A DNA stretch of 64,000 nt, taken from assembly GCF_958979055.1 (NCBI RefSeq), contig NC_084887.1, positions 37,674,620 through 37,738,619 of the forward strand, read 5' to 3'. How positions within the stretch are numbered: the first letter of the stretch is position 1; each line of letters begins with the position of its first letter. Of this stretch, positions 1 to 13,171 are shown in pieces. The notes under the pieces were generated by a model. That model had not been told where the DNA came from. It did no database searches and worked only from the letters and a program-made list of their open reading frames with translations. Made by a program: the position numbers and the translations under genes. The DNA comes from Alnus glutinosa (Eukaryota; Streptophyta; Magnoliopsida; Fagales; Betulaceae).

Positions 1-1690
1 TTTTTGTGAGAAGAACCTCTCTCAAACTTCTAAATCGCTGCAATCTTTTTCATAATTGGAAATAGAGTTTAATATTTTTCAAATGGCCTTATTTATTTAT
101 GTGTAGGAATATTTATTTAGTTTGGTGACAACATATATATTTTAATTGGAATCGAATCAAAATTACTAAAAAATTTTCATATTATTTTCTATTTTTATTT
201 TTTTAAATGAAGAACTAGCATACTTGTGGCAAATGAGTGGTTGGCCAACCACATCTGGAGCAGGAATGATCGCATCACCCCCGTAAAGCCTTGTGATGAC
301 CCCTAGGCGTTTTGGGGTGACCTAGCCACCCTTGGCAACGCTTGGGGGTGGCCGCTAACTAATCCTCTAATTTTTTTTAGAGGAATAAGTATTCCTATTA
401 GTAAAAGAATAGTTATTCCTATTGAAATAAACGAATCACTCCTACCTAATAAAAGAATAATTATTCTATATAAATAATCATTTTATTCTATTTCATAGGT
501 CTATTTTACAAACCAAGCAAGGCCTAAGACTCTCACCAATCCATCAACAATGATGTTACAAAAAAAATAATAATAATAATAAATACACAAAACATGTTCA
601 CGTGGTTGCACTCTTGCACTCATTTGCAATAATATTCTTAAGGTCTAAAAAATAGTTTAAGACTTTAGGATAAGCATAAGTGATAAATAAGTTGACGTGG
701 CAATTGGCATTTCAAAATGACGAAAACTGTCCACATGTCCACGTAATCCCCAATCACAATTAGTCACGTGTCTTCTATAATAACAAAAATATAGAAATAC
801 ATAAAAAGGAAAAAGAAAAGAGAAGATAAAAGCAAATACTATTAAGTACCTGTAATCAGGGATGAACCTACCCCTCTACCAAAAAATTTTTGTTAAAAAA
901 AAAAGCCATTAAATTTGTTAAAAAGAAACATTTTAGGTATTATCTTTTTCTTACTCTGACCCCTAATTTTTTATTTTTCTTTTAAAAAGTATGGTCCCTC
1001 CAAAATAAATTTTTATTTATGTCTTTACAGCACTCTAAGATGAGATTTAAGAAAGTTGCTACTAGTATTTTATGGAGTATTGTTTTTAACTCCATAGTGG
1101 CCTATTTTTCCAACTAGAATCACTAATACTATATATATATATATATATATATTTCGGTTAGTTGATAAATGAATATATATATATATATATTTATATATTT
1201 CGGTTAGTTGATAAATGAATATTAAAGCAAAGAGTAGTGTTACTCTTTATATTCATGGGTCATATCAATTTTATATTGATTAATGTGACGTGTTTTAAGT
1301 TTTTTTTTTTTTTAGGTAGTTAATATGAGAAGCCACTTAAAATATGTCATGTCGGACGATATGAAATCATGGGTCATATTAATTTTATATTGATTAATGT
1401 GATGTGTTTTAAGTTGTTTTTTTTTTTTTTAAATAGATGACATGAGAAGCTACTTAAAATATGTAACGTCGAATGATATGAAATGAATATAATAAAAATA
1501 AGAGACCTATTATTTCTCCATCTGGAATCCATTTTTCATCCATTCTTTTTTTAAACCACCCATTGTTAATGTTTTGGTGAACACTTTTTTGCTTGGAAGA
1601 GGTGGAGACGTGGAGTACTGAACATGGATTCCGCTCCAAATGGACGTATGGGCTGAGTGTTTGGGCCTGTCGTAATGGTTTCATAAATTC
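1..1690. other. AT-rich intergenic DNA upstream of the mL54-like gene
   Basis: No coding region is supported here. The stretch is AT-rich with short homopolymers, two near-identical AT-repeat-linked blocks at about 1150-1225, and a 114-bp tandem duplication at 1254-1482. The last 100-200 bases presumably carry the promoter of the downstream gene, but I could not place a convincing TATA box or start site. Confidence 0.6.
1254..1482. repeat. 114-bp tandem duplication
   Basis: Two head-to-tail copies with a period of 114 bp begin at 1254 and 1368. Both start CATGGGTCATAT and contain a run of 14-17 T near the middle. They differ by scattered substitutions, so the duplication is not recent. Just upstream a shorter unit (TTCGGTTAGTTGATAAATG at about 1152 and 1198) is duplicated around AT dinucleotide runs. 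Confidence 0.8.
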
Positions 1691-1851
1691 ATTTGGGCCA
1701 AACAGCGGTTGGTTTTAGGCCCAAAAAAAGATCAGGTATTTGTTTCTTTTCCCTCGACAAAAAAACGCCAACACGTTGTGGTTTTTGCTTCAGAAGCCCT
1801 ATTCTGATCAAAAGAGGAGCGAAGAGATCGAACCTGCAAATCTCGAGCCAG

Positions 1852-3090
1852 GTATTCGCCCTAGAAATTTTCTCTGATTTCTCTCGGCAACCAAACGCTG
1901 CGTTTTCTTTTTCTAGCTACTTCTTTTTCTTTTTCTTTTTCTTTTTACTGTCTTCATCATTTTTAATAAGGCAGAAAGAATGTCCATTTCCTAGTAATTT
2001 AAACACTTGGTTTTTTGGGGGGGGCTCTTGTTTATTTGTATGCGGGTTCGAGAGTTTGTGTGTTAGTCTGATTTGTAAAAATTGGGAAATTCGGCATTCT
2101 AGGCTATTAGAAGCTGATGTTGTTAAATTTCATCTGATAAGAGTAGGAGATATACAGGCATTCTAGGCTATTAGAAGTTGTTTGCTAATTTCTACCTTCT
2201 TTTTGAACAACTTATACTGCACTCTAGCTGTTCGATGATTTTAATACAATGAACTGCCATGAAGTTTTAGTTTGGGGTCACTATCTTATAGCAATACACA
2301 AGGGTAAAGTTGTGCTTGAGCTGTTTGGGCGTGTTGAAATGAGGGTTTAATGCTTGACGAGATTGTGTGTACTTGAATAGTTAGGTTATTTATTGAAAGG
2401 GAGTCTTCTAGATATGTGAGAACAGCAATGCGAAGCCGTTTCATGTTCTTGATTTCATGCCCATCAGTGGGTGTCGCTTTCTGCTGCTGACATTTTATGT
2501 TTAGTTTTTGGCAATGAAGTCACACAATTTGTAATACCTAAGACTTGATGTTAGGACTTTCATGGTGGGATTTATGGAGCATATGACTGTAGCCTGATTT
2601 TCTCTTCCTTGAGAGGATGATGTTCTGGAATCTGCTAGGAAATTGGGAGAAAAAAAAATGATCAGTAATGATCTCAAAGACCTAACAAATACATGTTGGC
2701 GGAAATATATTTGCTCTGTTCTGAATGAAAAAAGTACAAAGCAGCTCTATCCCATGTTCATTTGGTAGTCCATAGGCTTATGTTTCTTGAATGGGTGCAG
2801 GACTTTTAACATTTAGATATAGCCCTGTGGGAGAAAATTTAGAAGTTATTGGTCAAAGGCTGTTTGTCTGTCCCTTTGGTCGAATGCAGTACTTTGGAAT
2901 GTAGGCATTCCAGGTCAGTGTTCCGCTTCCCCGTGAAAATTATCTTTGGAATCTGCAAACATTCATGCAGGAGGCCGAGGAACTTGGATACTAGTCAGTT
3001 AATGTAAACTTGATTGTATTAAGAGTATTCGCCTGAGTCTTCCTGTTTGGACCTGATTCCTTCCTATATGCATTAACATTAATGTTGCAG
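1852..3090 (+). other. Putative 5'UTR intron of the mL54-like gene
   Basis: A GT donor at 1852 (CCAG|GTATTC) and an acceptor AATGTTGCAG ending at 3090, ten bases before the ATG, would remove about 1.24 kb. The leader exon would be the pyrimidine-rich sequence before 1852. The proposal rests on splice motifs only: a 5' leader intron explains why the first ATG of the protein lies directly behind a good acceptor. A transcript could start elsewhere. Confidence 0.45.
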
Positions 3091-3100
3091 GGATAAAGTT

Positions 3101-3496
3101 ATGGCAATGAACCATTTTAGATTGATTAGAAGCATTACTATTAGCAAGGAGGCAATTGGGGTGGTATGCCGACGAACATATTCTAGTGGTAAAGCAAAGA
3201 AAGGCTCTAAAGGGAGCGCAGCCAGTGATGCACCAAAAGCATCAATTCTTAGCAAAGAAGTCAAGTCTACAACAGTGGTTGGTGCCAATATCCTCAAGGA
3301 TGGAGCAGATCCCCAGATCCTGCCTGATTCTGAATACCCTGAGTGGCTGTGGCATTTGATCGATAAACGCACAGCATTGAGTGAATTAAGGAGGAAGAAC
3401 ATTGAAACTCTCCCTTACGAAGATCTCAAACGCTTTGTTAAGCTGGACAACCGAGCGAGGATCAAGGAAAATAACTCCATTAAGGCCAAGAACTGA
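3101..3496 (+). CDS. mL54: Mitochondrial large ribosomal subunit protein mL54-like
   Basis: A single uninterrupted exon of 131 codons. The product resembles plant mitochondrial ribosomal proteins of the mL54 (yeast MRPL37) family, a component of the mitochondrial 50S-type subunit. An N-terminal basic, Ser/Thr/Arg-rich stretch of about 30 residues ending near RRTYSSGK looks like a mitochondrial targeting peptide. It is followed by a Lys/Ser/Gly linker, then the conserved core: KSTTVVGANILKDG, the DSEYPEWLWHLIDK motif (about residues 76-89) and the C-terminal LRRKNIETLPYEDLKRFVKL helix with RARIKENN. The first ATG of the frame is used; a second Met two codons later is possible. Length agrees with plant homologues as I recall them. 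The family call comes from recognition of these motifs, not from a search. Confidence 0.85.
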   Translation: MAMNHFRLIRSITISKEAIGVVCRRTYSSGKAKKGSKGSAASDAPKASILSKEVKSTTVVGANILKDGADPQILPDSEYPEWLWHLIDKRTALSELRRKNIETLPYEDLKRFVKLDNRARIKENNSIKAKN

Positions 3497-4146
3497 TAAA
3501 CAAAATGTGTTAGAGGCATTATTTCTTTGTCAATTGTAAACCATTTTCATCTTCTCGGATTCCTTTGAGTGATTGACTTGCATGTAGGGAAATGATCAAA
3601 TGGGCTTGGAACAGAGAAGAAATGATTTAGCATTTCTCTGTAGCTTCCAACACTTTTTTGTTCACTTTTTAGATTTACCATGTGTAATGATACGAAAAGA
3701 TTTGATATGTTATTGCAAGCATTGTGACAGAACCCCACCATGGTATTGTCTTTTGCTCAACACTATGAGGAAAACAGGTTTTACAGTCTCTTTGTACTTA
3801 TTTTATTGGTCTTGATTTTCTTTTAGTTTCTTTCTTTATGAAAGGGATTTGTTCTTGATTGCTGCTTTGAGTGTTTGACAGAACATTGGTAACAGTCTTC
3901 TAGATATGCAATATAGTTGGTAATGTCTTGAATCATTTCTAAATCTTGGACCTCCGGCATGATATTTTATTTCTTCACCATTACGCATGCTATTTATGCC
4001 GGTTGTGGTGCTAGTCTGCTAGACCAATATTCTTTTACACAGGTGATTCTTAAATATTACAGGTTTCACTGTGTAAAATCTAGCTGATTTTAACACTCTA
4101 AACGTCTCTTTCAAAAATTTCTTCTGCTTAACCATCTAGCTATACT

Positions 4147-4420
4147 TCTTTTCAGTCCATATTGCATCTTGTGAGTGTTTGTTTTGAAAATTAAGACAGA
4201 TTTTCTATCGGGTCCATTTAGATGTTGGGTTCCCATCTGATTGAAGGGCAAGGATGTGGATTACTACTTTTCAATCCATATTGCATCTTGTGAGTGTTTG
4301 TTTTGAAAATTAAGACAGATTTTCTATCGGGTCCATTAGATGTTGGGTTCCCATCTGATTGAAGGGCAAGGATGTGGATTACTACTTTTCAATCCATATT
4401 GCATCTTGTGAGTGTTTCTT
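4147..4420. repeat. Tandem repeat, unit about 119 bp, 2.3 copies
   Basis: Copies start at about 4147, 4267 and 4385 (CTTTTCAATCCATATTGCA, with G for A in copy one). The first two full units differ by very few bases and one T indel, so this is a recent duplication. The third copy breaks off after about 35 bp. Confidence 0.9.
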
Positions 4421-7278
4421 TGGATTAAACATGTAAGATATCAGGTTCATACAGACTATTCCATGTTCTTCATTGCATTATTGAGTTGGGACCAGAGATT
4501 TGGTACAGCCATCAAACTTCATAGGTGGAAGCCACATCCTCTTGTTCCCTACCCAACTTAACAATGGTGGGGAGCAGAGTTTATGGTTAGAGAGTCACTG
4601 AAATAGTGAAATGTACATCTCTTTTTCCCTTTTCCTCTTATCAATGACTTGGTGGCCCACCCCTTCTCATGAAAGGGCTTCTGATTTCGTACCAAGTGAC
4701 CTTGATGAGCCCAACTTCTCTTATTGCTTGGACTGTGAAATGGAACACATTGATATAATGTAAATTGATCATTATCATCTTATAAAGTATATAAATAGGT
4801 GGACCAGATTTCCTGGTGCTCCCAACAATTAGAATGTATATCCGTAGAGATGAACTATTATAATACAGCATGGCTTACAACTTGAGGCCCACTACAATGG
4901 TGTCGGGAGTGACCTATGTGCTACAATGGAGATTGTCATGCCTTTCTTTGTGCCATGTGAAGATGAGGCTTCATGACTCTCATCGAAGTGGGAAAGAGAC
5001 TAGTGGAAGCAGAAGAAAGAAAAGGAAGCAAGAAAATGATGGAAGAGGGAACCAGCACATGCATTATTGGTGTTAAAGCAGGGAACCCAACCTTTTTTAT
5101 GACTTTTGATGCAGTACCTCAAAAAGTAAAGCTGGGCTCACATGCCTGCCTTTATTTTTAGTTGTGTAGTTTTAGAGCTTTTAAAGAGCCAAACCAGCAG
5201 CATAACACCGCTAGCCAACTTTGCAGGCAAGGTACACGCCCCAATATAAAAGCTCGAAGGGATTAACAACCCCAACTAGGCTCCTCTGATTATGTAATAT
5301 TTGATTTGCAGAGGCTTTGAAGCACATGTGGACGGCACATTCTTCATATATATATATATATATAAAGTAATTGAAATATCATTAAAAGTGAAAGGTGCTA
5401 CCCGTATACATAAGAAGTATACAAGAGAAAACTGCATATTCTAAACAGAGGCAAATATAGTTAATAATGTCTGTAGTTTCCGTAAGGGGTAGATGGGTGA
5501 ACTAATCGGATTATTTCTTCTAGTTGGACCTCAACCCCCATTTTAACTACTGCAGAGTAAATAACAATCAAATATAAGCAACATTTAAGAATAATCAGAG
5601 CAAGCAGACTAGATTGTTGTTTGTGAAATAAAGAAAGTGTTATTTGAGTCAGAATTCATAGCAAAACTGTTTAATTAATGTTCGAGAAGATTTGGTGTAA
5701 CAATCAAATCCTTGGTTTGGTTGTCCTTGAAAAACTCATATGACCACATGGCTTCCTTTTATTAAGATTTAAAGCACCATCATACAAAACATTACATCAT
5801 GCAAGCTGTATCGTCCTCTTTTTTTTCTTTTTTTCTTTTTTAATGTTGTTTTGGCTGTTGGGGAAAGGATTTGCTAAGGATAGAAAGATTAAGGGTCATT
5901 GTGACCGAGCAGCTAACAAGAGAGGGCTTCGATGGAGTCCACTTGTCCAAACAAGTGAGTCCTACACCTCAGGTTATTTAGACAAGTGGATTTCGTCGGA
6001 ACTTCTTTCATTAGTTGTCTAGATTGACTGTAATTCAGTCAGCCAAATTACAGTTAATCCCAATCCAGTTATTGTTGGGCGATTCTTTTCTCTTTATATG
6101 ACCCTAATTTGTCCAGATAAATATCTATGATGAAATAAACCAACCTCCAGATGAAAATCTAATTGACGACTATGAAACAGCTTGAAGGTGGTTAGCACCA
6201 CCAACCACTCCCTCTATGCCATGATCTCGCATCACCACAGCTACGTTAACATCAAAAGTTTGGTAAGGTTGTGTTGATAAAGCATCCCTTTATGTGTTCA
6301 ATGGGTGGAAAAAGATTTTGGACAGCGGATTGAAGGGTTGCACAAGCCACCAAGAATCACGGTTACAATTGTGAACTCTAGATTGAGCGCAATGAATTGT
6401 CCGTATTGTATATGCTAAGGAAGAGAATACGAGCAAAGGAGGAAAGTAAGGGCGTCATCCACTCGCCTACTGCAGATCAACTGAGAAATGAAACTCCAAC
6501 CATGAAATCTGTCGATTACCTACCGAGCATGAGGAAAAATGTTGATTTTTCATTTACGGTTTTGACTTTCACGTTTAGAATGATCAGAGTTAGTACGCAT
6601 CATGTAAACTACGGGATTATCTCTCCCAATTTCTTGTATAAATATCCAACCATGTACTCGATCAAAGCATGAAGAAAATTATACTGTTCTTTCCATTATT
6701 TCATTCTCTTCATCATTGTCTTCCTCCTCTGAATTTCATCAACATGCAAAATGGGCAGTTCATGTGAAAGAGCCCGAGTATGCTTCATTGAGCCATCTCT
6801 CATGAACTGCCGATTTGCATACAATTGCACCCGATCTAAATCCGGACTTTAAAACTATTTGATCAACCCTATACTTTTTTTTGCTGATTAGAAACATGGA
6901 ATTTCTGGTCCGAGGATAAAGAAATATGAGAAAAATAAAATAAAAATATACGTTCATATCAATTAAATTCTTGAAAGAGAAAGCACTCTATTGGTTGAGT
7001 ACTTGACTGGGACAAACACAGGCACAAGCATGTGGACTTGGCAGTTAAACCATCATCACTTTTACCACGCGGGTTTAATTATCCAAAGACTAATGTAATT
7101 AAGAATATTACAAGGGCCATTTACCATTTGATCGTGTCAAAAGCTCAGTCAAAACTCCAAACCAATAAGCAAAGCTTTCCTATAATTACTCCAACATCTT
7201 TATACATAATTACATAGTGAAAGCTTCCATCAACTGGTTCAACTTTGCCACCTCTATCATCATTCCAACCCATAAGTG

Positions 7279-7282
<4 letters not shown>

Positions 7283-7342
<60 letters not shown>
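7283..7342 (+). repeat. (TC)30 microsatellite
   Basis: An uninterrupted 60-bp TC dinucleotide run about 0.95 kb upstream of the ankyrin-gene ATG. Long CT tracts are common in plant 5' leaders and promoters. Whether this one is transcribed cannot be told from sequence. Confidence 0.95.
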
Positions 7343-7345
<3 letters not shown>

Positions 7346-7527
7346 CATAGATATGCTTAGTTGCTTCATTTTATTATTATTTTCCTTATGGTTGATTCTC
7401 TCTCTTTCTTAGACCAGATATGACAGACGATCATTTTCTGTGCTTCTCTAACTGAACTTTTTACTGTTCAAGAGGAATCTCACCATGTGATAATATCTAT
7501 ATAGTTTTCTCTTTTTTTCTTTTTTCT

Positions 7528-7559
<32 letters not shown>

Positions 7560-8286
7560 ATTCTATGTTTAGGTATTTGTCCTCCACCAGGAAAAAGCCC
7601 AAATTTTTTTTATAACAAATATTTATTTCTGCCTTGCTATCTTCCAAAAAAGAATCTGTTTCTTTTGACATTGTAACTAGGTTGTTATTATCCAACTTTC
7701 TTGAAGGGTCTGTTTTCCTTTTTCTGTGGTCGCTTTGTGTTAGCAATGATGGCTGTTTCCCTTCTCATATAATCTATTTGCTATTTTTAATTCTAATCAT
7801 CTAAATTGGCATCAACACTTCTTTATTTTCACATACTTTACTTCTGTTGTCCTTCATTTCGTTTGCCACTGTACTAATTGGGGGTTCAACTGCTTACATT
7901 AAAAGGGTCCTCTTCTGTTGTCTCCTTGTGTAAGCAAAGTAAAGTTCTTTATTTCTTCATGTGGTTCTCTTAGTTTCTTAGGTTTAGCTCTCACTCATCT
8001 TGGGTATCTTTCTGGTTGTTATATTTTCCTGGTGAGCATACTTCTCATTGTGTTTGTTTCAACCTTATTCCTGGCCTGCTCTTATATTGCTTTCTGAGTA
8101 ACTCTTTCTTTTCCTTCTGTCTAGCTCTACTCTGCTCAATTGACTCTTTGTTGGCAATCTCTAAGTTTGCATTATGCTTGGTTAATTGATTTGAGTTGTT
8201 TCTCAAAAGGGTTTTTATTAATCTCAGATATAAGTTATTGATCTTTATTATCACATTCCTTTGGTTTCTAGTTGCTCATCTTCTCC

Positions 8287-11243
8287 ATGCCTCCAACATA
8301 TTTTCCCCTTCGGTGGGAGAGCACTGGAGATCAGTGGTGGTATGCTTCTCCAATTGATTGGGCAGCTGCTAATGGTCACTACGACTTGGTACGAGAGCTG
8401 CTTCGCATTGACAGCAATCACCTTATCAAGCTCACCTCTTTACGACGAATTCGAAGACTTGAGACTGTCTGGGATGATGAAGAACAGTTTGATGATGTTG
8501 CCAAGTGTCGTTCTCGGGTTGCAAGGAAGCTGTTTGTGGAGTGTGAATCCAAGAGAGGGAAAAATTCTCTCATCCGCGCTGGCTATGGTGGATGGCTTAT
8601 GTACACTTCTGCTTCAGCTGGAGACTTGGGTTTTGTTCAAGAACTTCTTGAAAGGAACCCTCTGCTTGTTTTTGGGGAAGGAGAATATGGTGTTACTGAT
8701 ATACTTTATGCAGGAGCCAGGAGTAAGAGTTCTGAGGTTTTCAAGCTTCTTTTTGGTTTTGCAGTCTCCCCCAAGTTTTTGACAGGGAAAGGTGGAGAAT
8801 TGGAGGAGCACATTGTGGAGATCCCTTCTGTTTACAAGTGGGAGATGATGAACAGGGCTCTTCATGCTGCTGCAAGAGGAGGAAATTTGAAGGTTTTACA
8901 GGACCTTCTTGCTGATTGCTCTGATATTTTGGCTTACAGAGATATTCAAGGCTCAACTATCCTACATGCAGCAGCTGGCAAAGGGCAGGTTGAGGTGAGG
9001 CTCTAACTACCATGTGGGCGGTGATAAAATGAATCATATTTCTACTGCAAAATCCTTTCATTTATTTGTCTTGCTTTGAGTGATTCAGTCACCTTAAATT
9101 ACTGATTGTTCTTTTACCATACGCACTTAATGATATGTGATAATGGAAGTGAAGCTTAAGCAACAGGATATGAAATGCTTGAAATAATCACAGAAACTTT
9201 TGAGCCTTTTCTAGGACCTGGAAGCCCACCAGGAAATAGCTTCAATCTCAATTATCAGCAAAATACAAGTATGCTTATTGAAATCCAACCCACCTCTCTC
9301 CTTTCCCAGGCTTTTGCTCATCCAAATATTGTAAATCCAGTTGGTCACCAATCATTTACATATGAATTGCTAATAAGTTTAAGCCCTTGTCTCTTGAATG
9401 CTATAAATGTCGGTTTTGGCCTTTTAGTGGCTCAGCTCATGTTCCTTCTATTGGATAAGAAAGGCTGCACGAATCAGTTAACTTGAAAGAAAATAGGCAT
9501 TAATACAATACCAATTATAGACTGTTCTGCATGGACTATTTCATCTTAAATTTCATTTCTCTCCATAGAGTTGTGTCCTAGGTTGAAAATGAATCAGATA
9601 AGAGTAAACTTGCAAACATAGATATTTCTTATCAAAAGGCTCTTATGAACTAGTGGTTCCAAAATCCTGCTTTTCAACTCTTAGATAGGAGTTTACCACA
9701 CAAAGGACCCTCAGATGGTGGCAGATGCATATTAAGTTTGCTTGCGGTATGAAATAATTCTGTAAACTTACTGATATCTGCAAACATCAGATTTAAGCTT
9801 AGAATATTTCTTTGTTTTGCCTCTCTCTCTCTCTCTCTCTCAAATTCAACTACTGCAACGCTTTCGTCAATTCACTAAAAAAAATATAATCTTACTATCT
9901 TGTTATTAATGCAGGTAGTTAAGTATCTAATATCATCCTTTGATATTATCAATGCCACTGATCATCAGGGCAATACAGCATTGCATGTGGCTGCCAACAG
10001 GGGGCAATTATCTGCAGCTGAAGCTCTAATTTCTGCATCTCCTTCATCCATCTCTCTGAAAAACAATTTGGGAGAAACTTTTCTCCATAAGGCTGTGTCC
10101 GGTTTCCAGACTTCTGCTTTCCGGAGGCTAGATCGACAAATTGAGCTTATGAAGCAGTTGGTATGGGGGAACCTTTTCACCATGGAAGATGTCATCAATG
10201 CCAAAAATAATGATGGAAGGACTGCTCTTCACATGGCCATCATTGGAAACGTTCACCCTGATCTTGTGAAACTTATGATGACTGCTCCATCAATCAATGT
10301 GAATGCCCATGATGTAGAAGGCCTAACGCCACTTGATTACCTGAGGCAACGGCCGCATTCTGCGTCATCAGACATACTAATTCGACAGTTGATTTCAGCT
10401 GGAGGAATATTTAGCAGTCAGGATTACAGTGCAAGAAGAGCCATGGCTTCCCGCATAAAAATGCAAGGTAATGGTAGCAGTCCTGGAACTTCGTTTAGAA
10501 TCTCTGACACAGAAATATTCTTGTACACAGGCATTGAGAATGCATCAGATGCAATTGCTGAACAGGGTAGTGCAGGAATGAGTTCATCATCTATGGATTT
10601 AAGTCCATACGAGTCAACCAATGAGAACAACAGCTCACTAACTAACAAGAAACCTAGTTCTGTGAATACTACAGGACAACGATTGAAATCTGTCCTATGG
10701 CCCCGGATGAAAGCAAAGAAACCTAAGATTTTCAAAAAATCAGTTAATGAAGGTTCAGTGGAATCATACAAGAAATGCAACAGTTCAGATGAAACTCCAA
10801 CCCCACTTAGAGTGAGATTTTTGAAGCCTTCATCACTTCCTAACCACAAACGGACACTTTCTGTGAGGAGTAATCAATCAAGCCCATCTGCCAAGAAAAG
10901 ATTTGCTTCGGGGCTACTGCATGGTGTTGTACAGGCCATGCCACATATTTCCGTGCCACGCCGATCTCGTTCGAGTTCATTTTCAAAATCATCACTTTCT
11001 TCACCTAATTCGTTGGATAAACAGAAAGGTATTCTTATTGAAGATGATGTGGCAGGACCATCTTGCTCAAATCAGCTATTTACTGATGGAGCTCCAAATT
11101 CGATTAAACAAGGCTCCACTAGTAAGAGTTTGAGGAGCCAGTATTTCTGTTGTGGTACAGCAGGCGTATCTGTGAAAGCCCCAGCAAGCACGCAGCAGCA
11201 GCAAGGCCAGAGTTACAAGTGCCCCGTTGTTTCAGTGGCTTGA
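8287..11243 (+). CDS. Ankyrin-repeat protein, two exons, 678 aa
   Basis: Exon 1 is 8287-8994 (236 codons) and exon 2 is 9915-11243 (442 codons plus stop). The donor is GAG|GTGAGG and the acceptor TTAATGCAG|GTAGTT; both exons meet in phase 0, giving GQVE-VVKYL inside an ankyrin repeat. The start is the ATG giving MPPTYFPLRWES; a TAG lies in frame 18 bp upstream. Ankyrin repeats are visible at about residues 19-41 (SPIDWAAANGHYDLV), 102-124, 187-212 (ALHAAARGGNLKVLQDLL), 221-246 (GSTILHAAAGKGQ), 255-280 (GNTALHVAANRGQ) and 314-345 (GRTALHMAIIGN). The C-terminal 230 residues are Ser/Lys-rich and low in complexity, with no evident membrane span, unlike the ACD6/ITN1 ankyrin-transmembrane class. 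Such proteins normally act as protein-interaction scaffolds; the partner and specific role are unknown to me. Confidence 0.88.
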
Positions 11244-13171
11244 TTCACTTGACGAAAAGACTTGGGTATGGTAATGATGCAGGCCTCAAACGGCAGACAA
11301 TAATTAATTGTCATGAAACCATGCCAACAGAAAAGGCACTAACTTAGAATAAGAATCAGATCAGTCCTCTAGCTGGTTACTGAACTTTAGAACTTTACAG
11401 CATGTTTCCTATATTTATATCCTTGTAGCATGTTTGCTTGTTTAATATGTGTAAGTTATGTACTTGTTCTTCAATCCTGGCTTCTTAATTATGTTTCATG
11501 CTGTACTGAGAGCCGATTAGTGGGATGAAATATGCAATACTCTATGTTTTATCTGCTATCGTTCATATCTTTTAGTCCAGCAAAAAATAAATGGAAAAGG
11601 GAAGCAGGGGGAGAACGGAGCAATGAATTATGCTTTCAAAGTATGTAATGACTTACTGATGCAGTAGATAGAGAAAAGTTCCCTGTGCTTCAGCTTAAAA
11701 CAAAATCTAGGAAAACAAGTTTGTAAACTTAGGACATAATGTATTGGGTTTAGAGAATGTATTTCCACTTAAAACTTTTCTACTTCTACAACAAAGTGAT
11801 GATAATACGAATTTACTTTTATACATTAGAAAGAGTGGTGTGCAAAATTCAGCCTACTTTTACGGCAAAGAGAAATGATTGTTGTACAACTGCAGACACA
11901 ATTCTATCCAACTTTGCCTACGTGGCAGTTTATTTTTTTATTTTATTTTTTTCAAAAAACAATGAAACCACTGTGGGAAAAAATGCTAGGTCATTTTTTT
12001 TTGAAAAAATTAAACTGTCATGTAGGTAAAGTTGCACGGAAATTGTGTCTACGGTTGTGTAATAATCATTTCTCTACAACAAAATGTTGAAGACATCAAT
12101 CATATCATAGTTTATTCGGACAACCTAACTTTAGAGAATGGTCATACCACATTGTGTGTCGAAATCCAAACTTATACAATATTTGTCAGCATACCAACAA
12201 GGCTGAAGCTAGGGGTGATAATTCGAGTTTATGGGTCAGGTTTGTATCGCGTCAAGTCATAGATATATTACTATATGGATCATATATGTACGGTTGACCA
12301 AAACATTAACTCATTTTAACCCGTTTTGGCATGTTTAATATAAATGGATTAAATTGACCCAAATACTTGGCATGACCTGATTAATACAATTTTATATCTT
12401 ATAAGCATAAATTGTATCCATTATACACATTCACAACTAAATTCATGACAATCAATATCCAATTTACCATAACCATAAAAATTAATATTCAATAGCCCAA
12501 CTTTTCAGCGTGACCGTATATTTTAATTTATACGAGCTATGTCAGTCACCTTGAGAGTTTGAGTTAAACGGGTTGACTTTAAATTTATTTGTTTTTAATC
12601 GTATCTAACTATGTCGACCTTGATTTGACCCAAATTATGTTTTACTAAATTATAACTCGCTAATTTCTTTTTGAATTCGTGTTAAATTTGCGAATCGTGT
12701 AAAAAAATTATCGACCCTATACAAAGCAACGTGCGTGTGTTCGTATGCCCAAAGTAAATTGCTGCCATGTGTGATATTAACGTAAACAGAGTTGGGAACA
12801 ACGTGGTTATTTTCAGCCATGACATGTGATTATTTTCATCGTTAAATAAAACGACACAACAGAATTCAAAAAGGCTAAAATGGATTTTTTATTATTTTGT
12901 TATTTATTCAGGAGATTTTAGAGCACTATATATAACTCAACAGCCTCAAATTTCCGGCAAGAGATAATCCGAATAGAGGTTGGATTCGGAAACCCATGTT
13001 GCCAACTCACTTATGGAAACCCATAGCAGACCGATTTGTGTTTATAAACCGAAATCAAATACATTACTTAAACTACTCATATCACAAACATTCTCTATCG
13101 GACCATCAGCTTCCAATTTTCCCAGTTCCAATTTTCTTCTGGTTCGATCACCTCCAGTTTTTTCATGTAAG
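11244..13171. other. Intergenic stretch with an old inverted-repeat element
   Basis: The 3' flank of the ankyrin gene is followed by AT-rich DNA without a supported gene. At about 12211-12722 a degenerate terminal-inverted-repeat element is visible: the left end reads AGGGGTGATAATTCGAG and the right end, reverse-complemented, TAGGGTCGATAATTT. It carries internal tracts of the kind 'AACTCATTTTAACCCGTTTTGGC'-like (split, degenerate). Related tracts occur near 42.84-43.18 kb and 45.54-45.63 kb. Confidence 0.5.

Larger units (their letters stand above)
3500..8286. other. Intergenic stretch between mL54-like and ankyrin genes
   Basis: No supported coding sequence. It holds the 3' flank of the mL54-like gene, a 2.3-copy tandem repeat (about 4147-4420), AT repeats near 5348-5365, T-rich tracts near 5817-5840 and 7505-7560, and a long TC microsatellite (7283-7342). 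The pyrimidine-rich sequence from about 7.3 to 8.27 kb could be the leader, possibly with a leader intron, of the ankyrin gene. TTTCTAG ending at 8271 would be a possible acceptor. Confidence 0.5.

Noticed and set aside
1693..2166. Open frame of 157 codons on the plus strand upstream of the mL54-like gene
   Set aside because: It runs over T-rich homopolymers and the likely leader and leader intron, and has no recognisable domain.
4870..5161. Two overlapping short plus-strand frames
   Set aside because: Low complexity, no family resemblance and no splice or context support.
7145..7369. Minus-strand frame rich in Arg-Glu repeats
   Set aside because: It is the translation of the (TC)30 microsatellite.
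9175..9486. 103-codon frame between the two ankyrin exons
   Set aside because: It lies wholly inside the intron that joins two ankyrin halves in phase, and has no domain.
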